Part shown: positions 61,015 to 64,000 of the stretch, piece after piece
Layout of the letters: the number at the start of each line of letters is the position of its first letter
How positions within the stretch are numbered: the first letter of the stretch is position 1
NCBI GenBank assembly: GCA_965237875.1
Contig: CBDEGP010000001.1
Span: forward strand, 868,001-932,000
Direction: 5' to 3'
DNA: 64,000 bases
Source: DAOUJI01 sp965237875
Lineage (GTDB): Bacteria > Chloroflexota > Dehalococcoidia > Lucifugimonadales > JAGWBF01
Translations under genes and position numbers: made by a program
The notes under the pieces: model-generated
Databases searched by the model: none
The model's input: only the letters and a program-made list of their open reading frames with translations
Told to the model about the DNA's origin: nothing

Positions 61015-61135
61015 CGCCGCGGCGGCCAGCGCTGGGTGAATCTTTGAATTAGCAATTACAGACGCCTCTGCATCATTGGGCAGCAAAGCATGAACCCTTT
61101 TCGGTCTGATGCTTCGATAAGCCGCCAAACTATAC

Positions 61136-61558
61136 TCATCCGCTCGACCAGGGATCTATCACTTCTATACCGCACCCCTTGAAGCCGTCTACGTCTCTGG
61201 TCGCAACCGACGCTCCTTTAGATCGGGCGATGGCCGCAATCTGGCAGTCGGCCTGACTTATGGGATCGCCGGAGCCGCGTCGGCTGGCCGCAATAATGGC
61301 GTACGCCGACGCGGAGGAGCTGTCGAAGGGTAAGATACGTTCAGAGAACAGTATGCCAAAGGCTCGTTCGGTTGCGGCTGCCAGCCTGCGCTGTCGGTCC
61401 CCCTCAGGCAAGATGGCAATGCCGGTCCGAATTTCCGCCTCGGTTATGGCAGTAACGAACAGTTCACTAGTTGGCTGAGCGTCCAGCCATTCGAGAACTC
61501 TCAGGTGTGGACTGTCCCGCATGATTTCTGAGACAACGTTAGTGTCTAAAACGAACAT
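61136..61558 (-). CDS. PIN-domain RNase toxin (FitB/VapC-like)
   Basis: A 140-residue PIN protein. F-V-L-D-T-N-V-V-S-E-I-M starts the fold, T-E-A-E-I-R-T-G-I follows near residue 40, and I-S-Q-A-D-C-Q-I-A-A-I-A with A-T-R-D-V-D-G-F near the end completes the acid set. The pattern is closest to FitB. Its partner lies directly upstream with a nine-base gap. Confidence 0.87.
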   Translation of the reverse strand: MFVLDTNVVSEIMRDSPHLRVLEWLDAQPTSELFVTAITEAEIRTGIAILPEGDRQRRLAAATERAFGILFSERILPFDSSSASAYAIIAASRRGSGDPISQADCQIAAIARSKGASVATRDVDGFKGCGIEVIDPWSSG

Positions 61559-61567
61559 CTATAGGAC

Positions 61568-61813
61568 TCAGTTGAAGTCCGGAAACTCGCGCATCGGTTC
61601 TCTTGGACGAAGCTCGAGCTCTACACCGCCAAGAGGTTTGAACAATTCGTGGAGCGCCGTTCCTAGACTTTTGGGCGGCGCAGTATCCTCGTCCAACGCT
61701 GCATGCAGGATATCGCGGGCCTCCTGCTCCATGGAGCGGCCGTTCTCCGCCGCTCTTATGCGCAGTCGTCTCTTGAGTCCTTCGTCAAGATTGCGTACTG
61801 TAATGCTGGCCAT
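61568..61813 (-). CDS. FitA-like antitoxin
   Basis: An 81-residue RHH protein, I-T-V-R-N-L-D-E-G-L-K-R-R-L near the start and M-E-Q-E-A-R-D-I-L near residue 28, the FitA/Phd-like pattern. GGAGG stands six bases before the ATG. A perfect palindrome just upstream (61824-61838) is the likely autoregulatory site. Confidence 0.83.
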   Translation of the reverse strand: MASITVRNLDEGLKRRLRIRAAENGRSMEQEARDILHAALDEDTAPPKSLGTALHELFKPLGGVELELRPREPMREFPDFN

Positions 61814-61823
61814 GGACGCCTCC

Positions 61824-61838
61824 GCAGATAGTATCTGC
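61824..61838. promoter_or_regulatory. Palindromic operator of the FitAB-type module
   Basis: GCAGATA-G-TATCTGC is a perfect 15-bp palindrome between a minus-strand TATAAT box (ATTATA on the plus strand at 61841-61846) and the FitA start. This is where an RHH/PIN complex would bind to repress its own operon. Confidence 0.65.
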
Positions 61839-61976
61839 TATATTATAGCACGATTGTAACGCAATCATATTTGCGTCGGTTCTCAGGGCGATGTTGATAT
61901 TAGGCCATTGCACGTCGTCGAAGTTTTACATTCGCAGTGTGCACGAGGATGGGCCTAGCGCTGGGAGAAAGTTTCC

Positions 61977-62294
61977 GTGGCTGATAAACACCCCAGGGAG
62001 CCGCAGACCCCTAACGAGGCGGCAGAGTCTCTAAGGCGGCGAGCCGGTAACGACCCCACTGACACTTTGCCGTCCCCCGGAAGGAGTGCCTTCAATAGTT
62101 GGGCGACTTACGCCCTTATAGGGTCCTTAATTGGCCTAACATGCGGCGTAATCCGATCTGGCGGAGATGAAGGAATAAGTGCCGGGTTTGGTGCCCTAAT
62201 CGGAGCAGGCACTGGAGCGGCGTTATACAGTTTGCGTTGGCTTTTGTTTAGGGGCGGCTGGCGGTGGTTGTTTTTCCGGCGTTGGGACGATTAA
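61977..62294 (+). CDS. Small membrane protein, unknown
   Basis: A 105-residue protein started at the GTG at 61977 with GGGAGAAAG close upstream. The first 40 residues are polar; two hydrophobic stretches follow (A-L-I-G-S-L-I-G-L-T-C-G; A-L-I-G-A-G-T-G-A-A-L-Y) and the end is rich in Trp and Arg. It looks like a two-helix membrane protein. No family is recognised. Confidence 0.55.
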   Translation: MADKHPREPQTPNEAAESLRRRAGNDPTDTLPSPGRSAFNSWATYALIGSLIGLTCGVIRSGGDEGISAGFGALIGAGTGAALYSLRWLLFRGGWRWLFFRRWDD

Positions 62295-62333
62295 GACTAG
62301 CTTTCGCCAGCGAACAATGGCCGACAACCGTCT

Positions 62334-63215
62334 CTAGAAGCCTGCCACCTCGGGGATGATCTCCTTGCCTATGATTTCGATGGGCCGCAGCTCGTGGTCG
62401 TTGGGCATGTTGAATACCCCGTTTGTTATCCCCAGGTTGGCGATGTTGCGGCAGAACTCTATCCCCTCCTTGACGGTCATGCCGTTCGGCCCTATGTGCA
62501 GAGTCCCGATGCACGTCTTCTCGATGTCTTCATAAGGACGGCCGACGTCCTCGCAGTGCCGCTTCAAGGCCTCCAGCCTCATGGCCATGTCTTCCAGGCC
62601 GTGATGCGCGACCAGGTTGCTGGCGTCGCCGTATTTGGCCGCCAGCCTGAGAGTCTTCTTGAGACCTCCTCCGCCGACCCAAATGGGCGGGTGGGGGTCT
62701 GACAACGGTTGGGGTTGGCAGATGGGTTCCTCCAACTGGTAATGCTTGCCTTGGAAGGGCGACCTGTCCCCCGACCACATCTGCTTCATCAGCTGGAGGG
62801 TCTCTTCCAGCATCTCGAAACGGTCACTGAGCGGAGGGAATGGAAGCCCCAGGCTCACGGCCTCCAGTTCGTACCAGCCTGCCCCGATGCACACGATGGC
62901 CCTGCCGTTGGAGACGATGTCCAAGCCCGTGAGGGTCTTGACCAACATGCCCGGGTGTCTGTAGGTGTTCCCGGTGGCCATGGTGCCCAGGCGCATCTTC
63001 TTGGTGTGGGCCGCCAGGAAACCCAGCACGTTGTAGGCTTCCAGAACGTCGTCGTCCGGCACGCCGTTCCTCGGAATCTGGAAGAAATGGTCGAACACCC
63101 ACATGCTGTCGAATCCGGCGTCGTCTGCGGTCCGGGACATGTTGGCCAGGTGCTCTCCAATCCTCGCCGCGCCTCCAGGCCATGTGTATGCGTTCAGCTG
63201 TAACCCGATCTTCAT
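62334..63215 (-). CDS. LLM-class (F420/flavin-dependent) oxidoreductase
   Basis: A 293-residue luciferase-like TIM-barrel enzyme. The start at 63215 follows GAGGAG; the longer frame adds residues inside the TfoX gene. G-L-Q-L-N-A-Y-T-W-P opens it, D-H-F-F-Q-I-P lies near residue 40 and G-A-G-W-Y-E-L-E near 115. This is typical of F420-dependent Chloroflexota/actinobacterial enzymes. The substrate is unknown. It overlaps the upstream TfoX gene in ATGA, so the two are translationally coupled. Confidence 0.87.
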   Translation of the reverse strand: MKIGLQLNAYTWPGGAARIGEHLANMSRTADDAGFDSMWVFDHFFQIPRNGVPDDDVLEAYNVLGFLAAHTKKMRLGTMATGNTYRHPGMLVKTLTGLDIVSNGRAIVCIGAGWYELEAVSLGLPFPPLSDRFEMLEETLQLMKQMWSGDRSPFQGKHYQLEEPICQPQPLSDPHPPIWVGGGGLKKTLRLAAKYGDASNLVAHHGLEDMAMRLEALKRHCEDVGRPYEDIEKTCIGTLHIGPNGMTVKEGIEFCRNIANLGITNGVFNMPNDHELRPIEIIGKEIIPEVAGF

Positions 63216-63592
63216 AGACTTCTCCTCCGGGTCAATTTTTTCGCGCCTGCCCGCTTGGGAGGCAGGCTCCGTACGAAATCCAACCCCATGTCCACCCACC
63301 ATCCCAGCTGGGCCTCGGCGGCGAGACCGTCGCTGTTCACATAGACTATACCTTTCATGGGTTTGCCCGTGAAGTCCATGGGCCTTGCGTGGGGACGGGA
63401 AAGGGCCGAGTCATGCCGATCGGGGCCAACCCTTACCATAAGGTCCCCGCCGTTTATGCCGCAGCACATGTGCCCGCCCACCATGAAGCAGAGTCCTCCG
63501 AACATCTTCTTCTCGATGACTTCAGCCGGCGGCCCAACCTTATCCTGGAAAACCGCTCTAAGCCGCTCTGCCAGGGTCTCATCGTATGCCAC
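63212..63592 (-). CDS. TfoX/Sxy N-terminal domain protein
   Basis: A 126-residue protein with the TfoX_N pattern: K-K-M-F-G-G-L-C-F-M-V-G-G near residue 29, then H-M-C-C-G-I and M-K-G-I-V-Y-V near 80, ending basic (K-R-A-G-A-K-K-L). These domains occur in competence regulators and in many small proteins of unknown role. The C-terminal TfoX domain is absent. The stop overlaps the LLM gene. Confidence 0.82.
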   Translation of the reverse strand: MAYDETLAERLRAVFQDKVGPPAEVIEKKMFGGLCFMVGGHMCCGINGGDLMVRVGPDRHDSALSRPHARPMDFTGKPMKGIVYVNSDGLAAEAQLGWWVDMGLDFVRSLPPKRAGAKKLTRRRSL

Positions 63593-63632
63593 AAAACTCC
63601 CTGTGGGTGCGGCTGCGCTTCACCGGAGACCC

Positions 63633-64000
63633 CTAGCTTCCCTTCCGCGAAGGCAGGAATGGGACGAGCTTGTCGGCAAGGGAGGACAGGTTTCGGCTCT
63701 GGACCCACACGTGTCCGTTGCCTTTGAACTTCAAGACAAGGCCTTCACCGCCTGCTATGAGCGAGCCTATGCCGCCGACCTTGCCTATGGAGTAGTCCAC
63801 GTCGTCGGAAAAGGCGACCACGTGCCCGGTGTCCACCACCAGTTCTCGGCCCGGCTCGACGGGGACTTGTTTGATGGCTCCGTAGGAGTTGAAGAAGACG
63901 GTTTCTCCCGCTCTTTCCGCGTATGCTCTGATGAAGAAGGCGCTTTCGCCGCTGAAAAAGCCCTTGACCCCCTGGAACTTTGCATCGGTCTCCACGTTCT
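63633..64000 (-). CDS. AIM24-family protein (partial at the window end)
   Basis: The frame continues past the window edge; the ATG-like start near 63995 is probably internal. The visible 120 residues have F-F-S-G-E-S-A-F-F-I-R-A, V-V-D-T-G-H-V-V-A-F and the C-terminal G-G-E-G-L-V-L-K-F-K-G-N-G-H-V-W-V-Q-S-R, typical of AIM24/TIGR00266 proteins with a beta-sandwich fold. The molecular role is unclear. Confidence 0.87.
   Translation of the reverse strand, partial: NVETDAKFQGVKGFFSGESAFFIRAYAERAGETVFFNSYGAIKQVPVEPGRELVVDTGHVVAFSDDVDYSIGKVGGIGSLIAGGEGLVLKFKGNGHVWVQSRNLSSLADKLVPFLPSRKGS

Overview
The window is a dense bacterial chromosome segment of roughly 60% G+C, with more than 60 genes on both strands and short intergenic gaps. 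The gene mix suggests a Chloroflexota bacterium, perhaps Dehalococcoidia or SAR202-like: class III CoA transferase, LLM (F420/flavin) oxidoreductase, GMC oxidoreductase, FAD/Fe-S glycolate- or lactate-type oxidase, TRAP permease, lipoproteins with Pro/Thr-rich linkers, trehalose genes. This is inference; no phylogenetic marker was analysed. No rRNA, tRNA or CRISPR array was recognised.

Layout. 1-6.6 kb: end of a TRAP permease, a methyltransferase, an SRPBCC protein, an M1-type peptidase lipoprotein and a large FAD/Fe-S oxidoreductase. 6.8-10.3 kb: Nudix, beta-hydroxyacid dehydrogenase, sucC, sucD. 10.4-11.6 kb: an IS30 element inside dispersed repeat DNA. 11.7-18.5 kb: pheS, a CADD-like diiron protein, pheT, an MNT/HEPN pair, moeA. 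18.5-22.4 kb: small redox and hot-dog proteins, an alpha/beta-hydrolase without its serine, a Gfo/Idh protein. 22.4-28.6 kb: an envelope block with a TolB-like lipoprotein, an LprG/P55-like lipoprotein-MFS pair and a radical SAM/PAP2 pair. 28.6-36.7 kb: CoA transferase, mtaB, an MBL hydrolase, convergent otsB/otsA, a SagB-type oxidoreductase. 36.9-38.6 kb: a two-gene module ending in a UGSC selenoprotein. 38.7-42.0 kb: a DUF4143 ATPase with 22-bp repeats upstream, MFS, DinB. 42.1-48.0 kb: aspS-thrB-lysC and a glycosyltransferase. 48.2-51.7 kb: a frameshifted TPR gene, a second selenoprotein (DsbA/FrnE-like, U-P-W-C), glmS. 52.0-58.0 kb: a metal-binding lipoprotein behind three Fur-type boxes, a surface peptidase, an ABC solute-binding lipoprotein, a GMC oxidoreductase. 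58.2-64 kb: a TPR/HExxH protein, gene remnants, two VapBC/FitAB-type modules, LLM oxidoreductase, TfoX-like and AIM24 genes.

The strongest observations are two genes that would be annotated as broken or shortened but read well through an in-frame TGA as selenoproteins. Next are a CADD-type self-sacrificing p-aminobenzoate synthase candidate between pheS and pheT with all eight key residues at a constant offset, the 22-bp repeat array, and the LprG/P55-like operon outside Actinobacteria. The selenoprotein calls predict that the genome also encodes selA, selB, selC and selD, which lie outside this window.
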